NCBI GenBank assembly: GCA_002007465.1 | Contig: LNAC01000374.1 | Location: 531,569 to 595,568, forward strand | Reading direction: 5' to 3' | Source of the DNA: Ailurus styani | Taxonomy: Eukaryota > Chordata > Mammalia > Carnivora > Ailuridae | Length of the DNA stretch: 64,000 nt | Shown: positions 10,838 through 21,892 of the stretch, piece after piece | How positions within the stretch are numbered: the first letter of the stretch is position 1 | How the letters are laid out: the number at the start of each line of letters is the position of its first letter | Notes under the pieces: generated by a model | The model's database searches: none | Seen by the model: only the letters and a program-made list of their open reading frames with translations | What the model was told of the DNA's origin: nothing | Made by a program: the position numbers and the translations under genes

Positions 10838-12600
10838 TTACCCATAGTAACAGGAGGCAGAGCAAGACAAAGTAGGTGTGCACAGATGTGAGAGGATAGG
10901 AAGAAGAGATAGGAGCTTGTTGAAACTCTCTTCTGAAGCTTCAGTGAAACAGAATGTAGGGTTATCAGGTGAGAGTGAGGATAGGAGGAGAGTGTTGGAG
11001 GTTTGAGAAAGAAGAACCCTTTATCTAGAGGAGTGGGAGACTGAGTGTACTGAGGAGATATGATATGATTGCCAGGCAGCATTAAAAGCCGAATGCAATT
11101 CAGTGGCCGAGATTTGAAATTAAGTAAGACTAAGCAGCAGGGGTTTTCTCTGGCCAACTTCCATGAATGGTTTTGCCAGGTGAGTATTAGCAAATGACGG
11201 ATCACCAAGGGAGTGGCAAGTTGTGTGGTTTAGAATAGAGCTAAGTTGCTGTAACAAAGCAACCCAACATTAATTCTGTGACTTAAAGCAGATTTTTATT
11301 TCAATTTTAAGCAGGAATGACCATTCCAGGCCATTGAGTCTTAGCTTCAAATGATCATTTAGGATCTGAGGGGTCTTCTACCTTAGTTCTCTTTCATGAC
11401 CTAGGGCTCTTTTTTTCTCAGCTAAATCCTAGAAACTGGGTAGTAGGTCTACCTTTTACCAGTTATCGGGAGGGGAAAGAGTATAAGGAAAAGGCATTGG
11501 CCTTGTTTTAAAGGCCCAGCCTGCAGGCACCACACATTACTTAGGCTCATACTCTAGTAGCAAAATTTTTGTCCTATGGCTACAGTTAAATGCAAGGAAG
11601 CCTGAGAAATGTAGTATGTATAGTCAGCTCTCTGTTTAGTTACAATGCTCTGATTTTGGAAGAAATGAGGATTGATTTTAGCAAACAATTAGAACTCCCT
11701 GCAAGGGAGTGATTCTAATATCTGACCAAGGGATTTAATGCTAGGTAATGAGACTATGAGAGGATCTGAGGAGAATGAGGTCTAACCCATAACTGAAAGG
11801 TGGTAGAGTCAAGGGACTGCAGATCTCAGCAGAATGAGAGGGTTAGGGTTCTGGAGAGAGTAGTGGTGGTACTAGAGGGATGCCTGACATTGAGAATATG
11901 AAGGAGTTACTGTCACAGTTAAGGCCAAGGTCTATAGTATGATTTCATAGCGAGAGACTGATACAGGGGGAAAGGCAAATTTATAGGAAGAAGAGGTCAA
12001 GGAACCAAGGCCAGTATATTTGAAAGCTGACCAAATGGATATTGAAGTTCCCTAGAATTATGTTAGGAGTACCATTGGAGAAAGTGACCATGTGCCAGCT
12101 GCTAAACTCTTTGAGAAAAAAGGGCAAGTGACAATAAGGGACAGTAGGGGGTGTATCTGATGACATTAGATTCAAAGCTGAGGTTTGGGGGGAGGAGGAG
12201 TTTGAAAATGGCAATGAGAGGCAAGGAGTACCTTCACTCTGTGGTTGGGTAGGATGTGATAGATAGTGGTAGAGATAAAGTCCACCACTAGAGAGGGCTA
12301 CAGGGGAAGGAGTAGTCTCCCGGGGAGATTCACATTTCAGCTGGAGCAGGACCGTGAAGGGGGACCTTCACAGAGCAGGTTGAGAGTAGGTAGGAAATTG
12401 GCCGCTGACAGACTGGGCATCACAGTGAGCACAGGGGATGCATTTTGAGAGTAGGGAAGGGTGGGAGAAGGGAGGAGAATGAGATTAAGAGCTGTATGGG
12501 GATTGGAGGAAAGGGTGACCTGGCGTCCACTGGGTTCTCAAAGTGATGATGTAAACAGGGATAAAGGGATAATGTGATTAATCCGGATGGTCTCAGGGTA
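10838..12600 (-). mobile_element. L2 LINE relic (minus), endonuclease to reverse-transcriptase region
   Basis: On the minus strand near 12,070-12,030 a frame reads NIILGNFNIHLVSF, matching the L2 endonuclease motif (LGDFNIH) with Asp changed to Asn. The polarity is as expected if 7170-8270 is the 3' half of the same element, with the twin-primed L1 and a SINE inserted between. An MER/LTR-like block (11,233-11,640) interrupts it. Edges are approximate. Confidence 0.6.
11233..11640. repeat. unresolved ancient interspersed repeat
   Basis: TTGCTGTAACAAAGCAACCC, TCTGTGACTTAAAGCAGATT and AGGAAGCCTGAGAAATGTAG are a familiar mammalian repeat signature (MLT/MER class), but I cannot assign the family. 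Confidence 0.4.
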
Positions 12601-14682
12601 GATAATGCTAGCAAGGCTCTGCCTGTTGTTCGGTAGGGAGGACTGAGGTCTCTCTAGAAATTCTGAGACCACCTCTTTGCTCCAGCCACTGCACTCAAAG
12701 CCAGGGGGAAGGAGCGGTATGAATTCCTTCAAAGACTGAGAAAAACACCTGTCATGTTAAAAGGACCCCCTCTCTTGAGGAAGGGCAGGTTCTCCTCAGG
12801 CTTCTGGATGAAAGCTTCAGATGTTTTCTGGTGGCTGCTCAGCTTCACTCTGGGACCGCACAGCACCAGGGCAGCCTGCAGCAACGAGATCAGTTCTTTC
12901 CCCACACTCCCCAGGCTCTGTTCGTTAAGCTGTGGCAGGAGTCTGGGGGGCAGGGGAACTTTCTGTCAGAATGAAGTCCTGCTGCCTAAGAAGTTCTATT
13001 CACTTTCAGTTTCTAACTCCAGAACAGAGAGGGTCTCTGCTGGTACAACCTCTCTAGTGCCTCAAAAATGTATGCCTCACCCCCCGCCCCCAACCAAGTG
13101 CAGCGGCTCTGAGCCCTTTTCCTTTTCCTAACCCATGGCAATGTCTAGGGAGCTCCATGGCTCCGTCTACAAGGTAACAGGTAGGCAAAGGAGGATGGGA
13201 GCAGTTTGCAGTGATGATATTCTTTCAGGCAATAGACTGTGAGTGGTTCAAGTGACAAAATGTACAGAAGTGCTCCTCTCAAAAATCCCTTCTTCACCCT
13301 GATACCACTTAGTCTTTGGGTTTAAAATGTTCCTTATTTAAAAGACCAGTTAAGTCTGTGACATTTAGGCAGCAAGACATCCTTTAAAAAAAAAAGGTTT
13401 AAATTATCCTTGATATTGAATACTGTTTCAGAAAACCTCACAGGTAGAAAAACTTTAGCATTTTTCTCAAAGTCTGAGGAAATCAGAAGCATATATTTAT
13501 CTCCTCTGAATCTCTGAGTGAATCCACAGTAGGAGAATTCACCTAATATCTAGGTCATTTTGTCTCTTTAATTAAAAATATATATATATAAATATATTGA
13601 ATAGCTTGTCAAATATGTTCTGTGGTATAGCCAAGCCATAATTTGTCATCTATTTTAAGGAATAATTCTATTGAGGTCTTTCTTGGAATATCCCCCAGAT
13701 TCTCCCTGTTGCATTTCTAGTTTATGAATCAAGCCTTTCATTCATTTATTTATTCAACAAGTATTTCTCTCCTTAGCAACAATTCTAGCGAAGCTTTAAC
13801 CACTTAGGAGATTAGAAGAGCAATCCATTCCCAATCCTGTGTGAGTTTCCAATTTATTCAGAATAGCAAGAGAAAAAGAGAAGGAAAGCAAGAAGTAAAA
13901 GAGGGAGGACAAAGAAAGAAGGAATGCATTTAAAGAGGTCAAAGTATTTGTGTTATCTTAAATTCAGAAAGAAATATACGAAACCCGTAAAAAGAAAACT
14001 GTAAAACCTTATTGTGGGATGTGAAACAAGGCTTGCATAAATCGAGACTTTTTGAGGTCCTAGATGAGAAAACTGGGTATTGGAACAATATCAAATATGC
14101 CCAAATTAACCTAAAATTCAGTGCACTTCAATAAATATATTAACCCCAAATTTTAAAACTTAACAAGCTGATCATAAAAACCTTTGGGAACAGTAAATGT
14201 GAGCCAAAATAATTTTAAGAGTGAAGGATTGGCCTTTGACAGATATCAAAATATCCTCTAAATCAATAATAATTACAGAGTATGATAATTAACTGGAAAG
14301 AAAAAAAAACAAGTAGAAGAGACTAAAAAGTCCATTAAAAAGAGTTGAGACTTAATGCTAACTTCCAACAGAGAGTTTTCCACATGCTGGACACCAATCT
14401 AATTTATGATGATAGCAAGCAGTGATTTTTAAAACAAGACTTGGATGGAAAAAATTATAATGTTGTAAAAAAAAAAAACTCCTTGAATTATCATCTCCTT
14501 ATTTATGTAAAAAAAAGTATCTCAGCATTTGTAACTATAAAAACAAACAAAAAACATAAATTAATGTTTAAACTGTCTCATTCTCCCGATGAGCAATCTT
14601 TATCCATACGGGTGAATAAAATTGAATTTAGCTCCATCTGTCACTGAGAAATGCATGTACAACAAAGTTTAATTTCTTGTTT
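12600..14682. other. no gene; mostly unrecognised sequence
   Basis: Frames at 12,754-13,131 show no family resemblance. CATTTATTTATTCAACAAG near 13,744 may be the edge of an L2. (AT)n occurs near 13,580. The rest looks unique. Confidence 0.35.
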
Positions 14683-14700
14683 AAGAATTACAAATTTGTT

Positions 14701-14790
14701 GGGGCGCCTGGGTGGCTCAGTTGATTGAGCATCTGACTGTAGCTCAGGTCACAGTCTCAGGGTCCTGGACTAGAGCCCTGAGTCAGGCTC

Positions 14791-14834
<44 letters not shown>

Positions 14835-14909
14835 GAGTCCGCTTCTCCCTCTGACCCTCCCCCCATTCACGCTGTCTCTCTCTTAAAGAAATAAATATAG
14901 TTTAAAAAA
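14701..14909 (+). mobile_element. CAN-SINE with internal (TG)n expansion
   Basis: Head GGGCGCCTGGGTGGCTCAGT. An 18-bp TSD AAGAATTACAAATTTGTT (14683-14700) recurs with one mismatch at 14910-14927. A dinucleotide run replaces part of the body. Confidence 0.95.
14794..14834. repeat. (GT)n(CG)n microsatellite
   Basis: About 16 GT units followed by four CG units, lying inside a SINE body. Confidence 0.9.
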
Positions 14910-15092
14910 AAGAATTACAAACTTGTTATATTGAGAAATTTTGTACTACGAATAATTAAACCGATAGAGCATTTTAATATTCAGAGCTTTAATTAATCCA
15001 GGAAATAAATTTTTTATAGAGTACAACAATCAAATAATCAAAGATTTTCAAACAGAAATATTGTTTTAATTTAAGATAAAATCACGTGTTAT

Positions 15093-15251
15093 GGGGGACT
15101 CAGGTGAGCCACCAACTCTTGGTTTTGGCTCAGCTCCTGATCTCAGGGTCCTGGGATTAAGCACACAGAGTCTGCTTGAGAGTCAATCTCTCCTTCTGTC
15201 CCTCCCCCAGCTCTCTCTCTCTCTAAAATAAATAAGTCTTTTTAAAAAAGC
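15093..15251 (+). mobile_element. CAN-SINE, diverged
   Basis: GGTTTTGGCTCAGCTCCTGA and TCTCAGGGTCCTGGGATTAA with a CT-rich body and short tail. The flanks ATAAAATCACGTG / ATAAAATCACATG form a near-perfect TSD. Confidence 0.85.
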
Positions 15252-15944
15252 CCATAAAATCACATGGAAGAACTGAAGTAGAAATATTAGTTCAAGGATA
15301 TCTTGATGCAAAACTTCTGGCTATTAAAGAAGAGGTATCACTTTGTTAGGACACTTAGATTTCATGTGATATATGTTCTTTGCACTGATATAATATGGTT
15401 TAACATTTTTTTTCCAAAAAAATGAAATGTTTGCTCTCATTTACACCTTGACTGGAAAACAATTGAGGAATGTAGCTCAAAGAATAAGCATTTTAATGGG
15501 TGAGGGGGGAGGCACGAGAAGTGCAGGCTTGTTCAGTAAAAATTTTGTAAACAAAGGGTTGCGTGAAGGTGTCTTTCTTACATCTTAAAAAAGAAGCTCA
15601 GGGGGGGGCAAGTAAATTCAGAAGGCACTGAGAAGGACCCAGCCAAAAAGGAACGACGGAATTCAAATCATTAATTAGGTCATCATTTCAGAAACTGTGG
15701 GTTTTTTTGCATAGTAATATTTTTCTTTCGAGATGCATCTTTAAAAAAAATCTATATATGAGAAGTTACCATATATATTGGTGTAATTGTTTATATACAT
15801 TAATATGTCTTGGGGGAGTATAGCAGATCCAGTGCCAGCTCGATGAGTTCAGATCACAGCTCAGCTGTTCACTGACTCTGTACAGCTGTGTAACTTTGTG
15901 GATCAATTTTCTTTTTTTAAACTTGGATTTTATTTAATTTTTTA

Positions 15945-16157
15945 AAGATTTTATTTATTTTTATTAAAGATCTTATTTATTTGACAGAGAGACAGAGAGA
16001 GACACACAGAGAGAGGGAACACAAGCAGGGGGAGTGGGAGAGGGAAAAGCAGGCTTCCGGCAGAGCAGGAAGCCCGATGCAGGTCTTGATCCCAGGACCC
16101 TGGATTATGACCTGAGGGGAAGGCAGATGCTTAATGACTGAGCCACCCAGGCACCCC
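15945..16157 (-). mobile_element. CAN-SINE (minus)
   Basis: The sequence runs from TTAAAGATTTTATTTATTTT to GAGCCACCCAGGCACCCC. It is the first member of a head-to-tail pair within a MIR. Confidence 0.9.
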
Positions 16158-16355
16158 AAGATTTTATTTATTTGTCAGAGAGAGAGAGAGAGAGAGAGAG
16201 GGAGAGCACAAGCAGGGGAAGTGGCACTCAGAGGGAGAGGGAGAAGCAGACTCCCTGCTAAGCAGTGAGCTGGATGCAGCCTTGATCCCAAGATGCTGGG
16301 TTCATGACCAGAGCTGAAGTCAGATGCCCAACTGACTGAGCCACCCGGGCTTCCC
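16158..16355 (-). mobile_element. CAN-SINE (minus), second of tandem pair
   Basis: The sequence runs from AAGATTTTATTTATTTGTCA to GAGCCACCCGGGCTTCCC. The two copies abut with no unique sequence between them, so one probably inserted into the tail of the other. Confidence 0.9.
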
Positions 16356-16499
16356 ATGTGTCAGTTTTCTTGTCTGAAAAACAGGAATAATAATAACACT
16401 TCCCTCATAGTGCTGTTATCAGAGTTAAATGAGATACTACAACAAGAATGCTTAGAACAAGTTCTGGGACACAATAAGTGCTATGGATGACCTTGCTCT

Positions 16500-17550
16500 T
16501 ATTTTTATGAAATGGTGTGCCACACCTAAGAATTTCAGAGATGACTTAATATATGAAGAAGGGACATTTGACCTGCAAGTTGGTGCATAATCAGCTGATA
16601 TAACTAATAATGGTCATGCCATATGTTGTTGTTCATACAACAAATATTAATTTGTTAGTGACTGGCTTGTGACAGTTTTTGTGATTTATCTTTTAAGATA
16701 TTTTATACCTTTTATAGTCACTAAAATTAAAAAATCATTTCTCTAACTTATTGTATAAACTTTAAAGAAAAATATAAAATAAAATTTAATTCCTACTAGC
16801 AATTAATCTGAAATCACATCTTGCTGTCTAGTTTAATCCAAATCACATTTCATGAATTCTTATAATGTTTTATAGAGACAAATCCATTTTTAAAAGGCTG
16901 AAAGCCTAAGTTAGAGGAAAGCTGGCTTTCACCATAAAATTACTACATTTGTTAAAAATATAAGATTGTCAAAATACCTGAATTAAATTTTCTAGTTGGG
17001 ACTCTGGTACCATTTATATGACACTATTATGGCACTAAAGATAACACTGAATGACCATATATGAACATTTTTTTCAGCTGAATAAATTTAACTATAGATT
17101 TGGTCAATACCACTAGTTAGGTACTAATGGATTGGTATTAATTTTTTTAAGCTACTAGATTTATATCCAATTCACTGCAGTAGTAATGCACTTATATTTA
17201 CTTTGGTAATATACTAAGCAATTGACTAAGAATTTTGCCAATGCTTTCAATACATATGCTTATGTAATGAGTTTTATGAAGTGTTTAATTTGCTTTAACA
17301 ATAATTAGCTATACTTTGACCTTAAATAATTAATGGAATCTCAATTATTCTTGGAAGGAAAGTAGAAGGCAGACATTGAATAGCAATTTTAAAACTTTTT
17401 TGGATTTGAGGAATCAAAGAGAATCTAAAAATTATGCACACCTTCCAAATAACTGCACATTCTTATGAAACTTTATATATAATTTCAGGGGATCTGGAAG
17501 AGATTTCTCAAAGAATCATCCATGAATGATCTGTATCCAAATTTCTTGAG
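16500..17550. other. no recognised feature
   Basis: AT-rich intergenic sequence with no repeat or ORF that I recognise. Confidence 0.4.
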
Positions 17551-17554
17551 ATTC

Positions 17555-17640
17555 TAGTTAAAAGTTCAGATTACTGAGTCCCACTGCACACTTACTGGAT
17601 TAGAATCTCGTAGGATCAAGCCCAGAAATAAGACTTTTAA
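17555..17640. repeat. possible hAT-Charlie MER-type fragment
   Basis: AGATTACTGAGTCCCACTGC and GGATTAGAATCTCGTAGGAT loosely resemble the central part of a MER5-type element. Short and uncertain. Confidence 0.3.
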
Positions 17641-17670
17641 TGATGTCCGCAGGTAAGACTATTTAAAAAT

Positions 17671-17884
17671 AAAGTTTTTATAAGATTTATTATTTGAAAG
17701 AGAGAGAGAGAAGGGGCAGAGGGTAACTTTAGCAGAGAGGGCAGAGAAGGGAAGAGAGTAACTTTAGCAGACTCCTCACTGAGCTCAGAGCGCCCTGCAG
17801 GACTTGATCTCAAGACCCTGAGATCATGACCTGAGCAGAAACCAAAAGTCAGATGCTTAACCAACTGTGCCACTCAGAGACCCC
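17671..17884 (-). mobile_element. CAN-SINE (minus) with internal duplication
   Basis: The unit GTAACTTTAGCAGA appears twice (near 17,723 and 17,758) within the body, a short local duplication. The head end reads CAACTGTGCCACTCAGAGAC. Confidence 0.85.
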
Positions 17885-17897
17885 TAAACTGTTTTTT

Positions 17898-18003
17898 TAA
17901 AGACTTTATTTTTAAGTAATCACACCCAATGTGGAGCTCAAACCCACAACCCCAAGTTCAAGAGTCACATGCTTTACCAACTGAGCCAGCCAGGCACCCC
18001 CCC
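17898..18003 (-). mobile_element. CAN-SINE, short older form (minus)
   Basis: TTCAAGAGTCACATGCTTTA and CCAACTGAGCCAGCCAGGCA. Flanks AAACTGTTTTTT / AAACTATTTTTT. Confidence 0.85.
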
Positions 18004-18009
18004 AAATAA

Positions 18010-19525
18010 ACTATTTTTTGTCAAAGGAAAACACACAGACACACACACACACAATTGCACAAGCACATTTGTGTGTATTATTTCAAAAGTCAAATAGTAC
18101 TGCAAGGCTTATGATAAAAAACAGCAGTCTCCTACTCCACCCTTCCCCATGCCCACTCCCAGCATGACAGGGAGTTAACAGCTTCAACTTTTCTAGCTAG
18201 TTTCACTGATAATTTTCCTCCATATCTTTATATGCTTACGTCACTGTTCCTTGATTTGCCTGATGACTTCCTGTCATTGTGAATAAATACCAGAATATTG
18301 TTTCCCAACTCCATTTTTCTTCTTCTATCCCCCAATATAATTACATACAACTTTTTAATGAAATCAGTAGTCAGAACTACCTCATTGAAACTATATAAAT
18401 ATTGTTCGCTGAGACAAGTAATGCATTGCAATCACACCTCTTTTCCTGTATGAGCTTTGCATATTTCTGAAGTTAATAATTGCCTCATTTTATCATTTGT
18501 TTGGTTTTCCATCTATCTATTGTTAATTTTCTCCCAATGTTCTGGCAGTTCTGCCATATACTTATTAATAATATGTTCTTTATGCTCGAAAACTTCCATG
18601 CCATTTTTCTGAGCTGTTCTGGGAGCCTTCTTCCTTCCTCCTCCTCTCTGGCCTGGCTGTTTTCTAGAAGTCCTGGGATATTGCTCCCTGCTACCTTACA
18701 ACTTTCCCTGCTGCTTTTCTTTCTAGGATCTTCTCCTCTATCTTGCATTTTCATATTTTAATGCCCTGTTTTGCTAAAATACATCTACCAGCTTCCAAAG
18801 AAAGAAGGGAGGTAATGTTTGAGACCTTGCATATATGAAAATTGTGTGTATTCTACATTACTTGAGTTATAGATGAGTTTTATAAAGGATTCTAGGCTAA
18901 ATATAGTTTTTCCTCTGAATTTTTAAGGTAGTGCTTTATTGTTTTCTACCATCAAGAGTGGTTAGTGGCAATTCCAATGTTATTCTGAGTCATTCCATTT
19001 ATTGTGATCATCTTCATTCTTAGGTTTTGAATTCTTCCTCTATGCTCAATTAATTACTACTCCTTCATCCACTTTCCATCTACCAAACACTTATTGTTGG
19101 CCAAATACTTATTAAAATCTGTAATCATTATCTTGCCCTCCTTTTACCATTGTTCTTGTAAATTAATGCCTTTTTTTATTCCTTTGTTGTCATTTTAGAG
19201 AGATTTGAAGAAGTGGCAGGGGGACAGCTAGAGACCAAATACTCATAGACAAATCATTGTTTTAAGCAGAATTCTAAAATATATCTTGGGCAACACACGC
19301 TTGAGGGCCACTGGCTAGAACACAGTTGGAATACTGGTTGACTGCTGACTAAACACATGAACTGATGAATTTATGCAGAATTAATGATTTGAGAAAAACA
19401 ATGATGTTTGTTGAATTATTGACCTGGGGGGATCATCAGATCCTGAAATAAAAATTCCTCTCAAACAAACAAATAAGAAAGAAAAAAAAAAGATAGGAAG
19501 GAAGAAAGAAAGATCACAAACATGT
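18010..19525. other. no recognised gene; short (CA)n at about 18,033
   Basis: Contains a small CA-rich stretch and overlapping frames on both strands at 18,480-18,761 with no family resemblance. Otherwise unrecognised. Confidence 0.35.
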
Positions 19526-19540
19526 TAACTATAGCTATTT

Positions 19541-19668
19541 TTTTTTAAAAAAGAGATCCTACATTTATTTTATTTTTTAAGTAATCTCTACTCCCAACAT
19601 GGGGCTTGAACTCACAATTCTGAGACAGAGCCTCTTATGATCCACTGACTGAGCCAGTCAGGCACCCC
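19541..19668 (-). mobile_element. CAN-SINE, short form (minus)
   Basis: The head complement reads CTGAGCCAGTCAGGCACCCC. TSD TAACTATAGCTATTT / TAACTGTAACTATTT (19526-19540, 19669-19683). Confidence 0.9.
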
Positions 19669-19849
19669 TAACTGTAACTATTTCTATCTATTATGGACAC
19701 ATTATTATATTCATCTTTGTACTTTTTTATATTTTTAAAATTTTATGCACTGTGGATCATTACTTTTTGAGTGTGAATGAATGTATCGGAGAAAAGTTCT
19801 GTACCTTTCCCAATACCTCAAATATGGAGGTGAAATAAAGTCCACAGAT

Positions 19850-19960
19850 TAGTTGAACAAGCTTTTACTGAGTGCCTAAATCAAAGTTACATACCTCAGA
19901 GGCAGTACTAAATAGGTAAATATTTTCTGAGTCATCACCTGAAGAGAAACTGTTTTCAAA
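19850..19960 (-). repeat. L2 3'-end fragment (minus)
   Basis: GAACAAGCTTTTACTGAGTG followed by a CAGAGGCAGTACTAAATAGG-like stretch resembles antisense L2 tails. Confidence 0.4.
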
Positions 19961-20128
19961 AATTTAGAAGAAGGCCAAATATCTTGTAGGCAATTTTTTA
20001 AATTGAAAATCAACAGGGTCTTCAAAATTTTTACATCTAATTTGTTTAAAAACAAAAAACATGTATCTGGTGCCTGTCATCTCACAGATTCCATGCATGG
20101 AGTTGGAGATCAAGAATTCATAGTCTAG

Positions 20129-20301
20129 GGGCACCTGGGTGGCTCAGTCAGTTAAGCATTTGCTTTCCGCTCAGGTCACGGTCCCAAGGTCCTGGGATTG
20201 AGCTCTGCTTTGGGCTCCTTGCTCAGCAGGGAGCCTGCTTGTCTCTCTGCCTGCCTCTCTCTCCCCAACAATAAATAAATAAAATCTTAAAAAAAGAAAA
20301 A
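20129..20301 (+). mobile_element. CAN-SINE
   Basis: Head GGGCACCTGGGTGGCTCAGT. TSD AAGAATTCATAGTCTAG / AAGAATCCATAGGCTAG (20112-20128, 20302-20318). Confidence 0.95.
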
Positions 20302-20429
20302 AAGAATCCATAGGCTAGACTAAGAATCCATAGTGATGGTGTGGTGGGTTCTTGAAAAACACTCAGGGAAAATACAGCTGCCTGCTGTACGATTTATACA
20401 ATGTATAAATGAATGCATATGTGGCTGAT

Positions 20430-20935
20430 TCTCTTGGTTTTCTACCCAACAGTCACTTTCCCCACTCTGTACTTCTCTTTGTTAGAGCCTTGATTTTGTT
20501 CCAGTGACTTCACCCTCCCCATATGCAACTTAGGAAATCTCCCCATTAATCAAAGCTAATCATGGTAACGCCATTATTTCCCTTGCCAATGATTAAAATC
20601 TGTAGAGCTTCTGAGAAACTAAAACACAGGGGAAGAGACCACCCCCATCTTCTATTGGACATTTGTTGCATCTGCACACAATCCCCGGAGCTTTGGGGAC
20701 CATATTGCTATCAGTCTGAAGAAGAATCCAACACACAGAGGAAAACAGAGCCAAAAGAAACCTAGAGAAGCAGAATCAGAACTCTGATGTACCATGCTTG
20801 GACCCTAACCTACCTTTGGATCTTTTGTTTTCCGAGAAAAAAACATCCCTTTATTGTTTATTCCAATTTGGGTTGGAGCTTCTGTTACTTGCGGCAAAAG
20901 GCATCCTAACTGATATAATATGCTTTGCGTCAGGA
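20430..20935 (+). repeat. possible ancient LTR/MER-class repeat
   Basis: The 3' portion (GTTGGAGCTTCTGTTACTTG, AAAGGCATCCTAACTGATAT) matches the end of a common mammalian repeat of LTR/MER type. Family not resolved; no internal coding region is attached. Confidence 0.4.
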
Positions 20936-21386
20936 AGGGGCTTTGGTGCAAGGGGCCGATGAGAGAAAAAGCAGTTGGAACTATTAAATGTTAGGCAAAT
21001 TAGATAGAAAAAATTCACACCTGGGGCAGGATTCTCTGCTGAACCAATTTGGTGATGCTCAGGGAAAAGGGCTTCGTTAAACCAGGAAATTAGGAACAGA
21101 GTGTGAGTCTCATAAATGATCAGTTTCCTAATGGGGCCTTATAATTGGCCACACTAATCTCTTTCTCCAACAAAAGCAAATAAGTGGAAAAAGTTCAGGA
21201 AGTTTTCCTCATCTAGTGATTATTACAGAGAATTCTTTTGTGAGGGTCTAGAGCTTACATGCAGTAAGACTGTGAGCTTCATTCATTCATTGGCTCATTC
21301 ACTCATTCATTCATTTAGTCAACAAACGTACTTCTGAGAAGACACCAAGTGCCAGGCATATTAGTCAACAAGACAGACATAGTCCT

Positions 21387-21578
21387 TTTTTTTTTTTAAG
21401 ATTTTATTTATTTGACAGAAAGATAGAGAGAGCACAAGTAGGCAGAGCAGCAGGCAGAGATAGAAGCAGGCTCCCCGCTAGGCAGGGAGCCCGATGGCGG
21501 AACTCGATCCCAGGACCCCTGGATCATGACCCGAGCTGAAGGCAGATGCTTAACTGACTGAGCCACCCAAGCGCCCCC
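21387..21578 (-). mobile_element. CAN-SINE (minus) within L2
   Basis: Ends GAGCCACCCAAGCGCCCCC. Perfect 12-bp TSD AGACATAGTCCT (21375-21386, 21579-21590). Confidence 0.95.
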
Positions 21579-21679
21579 AGACATAGTCCTCTGACCTAAA
21601 GGAATATATTTGTCCAGTGAGAAACAAACGTGTTATATATTTATTTATTAGTTAATTATAAATTGTGATGAATGCTTTA

Positions 21680-21892
21680 TTTATTTTATTTTTAAGTTTT
21701 TATTTATTCGACAGAGAGAGACAGAGCCCAAGCAGGGGGAGTGGATGGAAGAGGGAGAGGTAGGCAGAGGGGGAGGGAGAAGGAGACTCCCCACTGAGCA
21801 GGAAGCCCAACATGGGGCTCCATCCCAGGACCCGAGGATCATGACCTGAGCTGAAGGCAGATGCTTAGCTGACTGAACCACCCAGGTGCCCC
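21680..21892 (-). mobile_element. CAN-SINE (minus) within L2
   Basis: The sequence runs from TTTTATTTATTCGACAGAGA to ACCACCCAGGTGCCCC. TSD TGATGAATGCTTTA / TGACAAGAGCTTTA. Confidence 0.92.

Larger units (their letters stand above)
15825..16500 (+). repeat. MIR (plus) split by two SINEs
   Basis: The 5' half is 15825-15910 (CAGCTGTTCACTGACTCTGT) and the 3' half is 16360-16500 (TGTCTGAAAAACAGGAATAA, GAGTTAAATGAGATACTACA). The flanks CAATTTTCT / CAGTTTTCT around the SINEs suggest a TSD. Confidence 0.75.

Noticed and set aside
12754..13131. 125-codon plus-strand frame
   Set aside because: No recognisable family and no gene context; probably chance.
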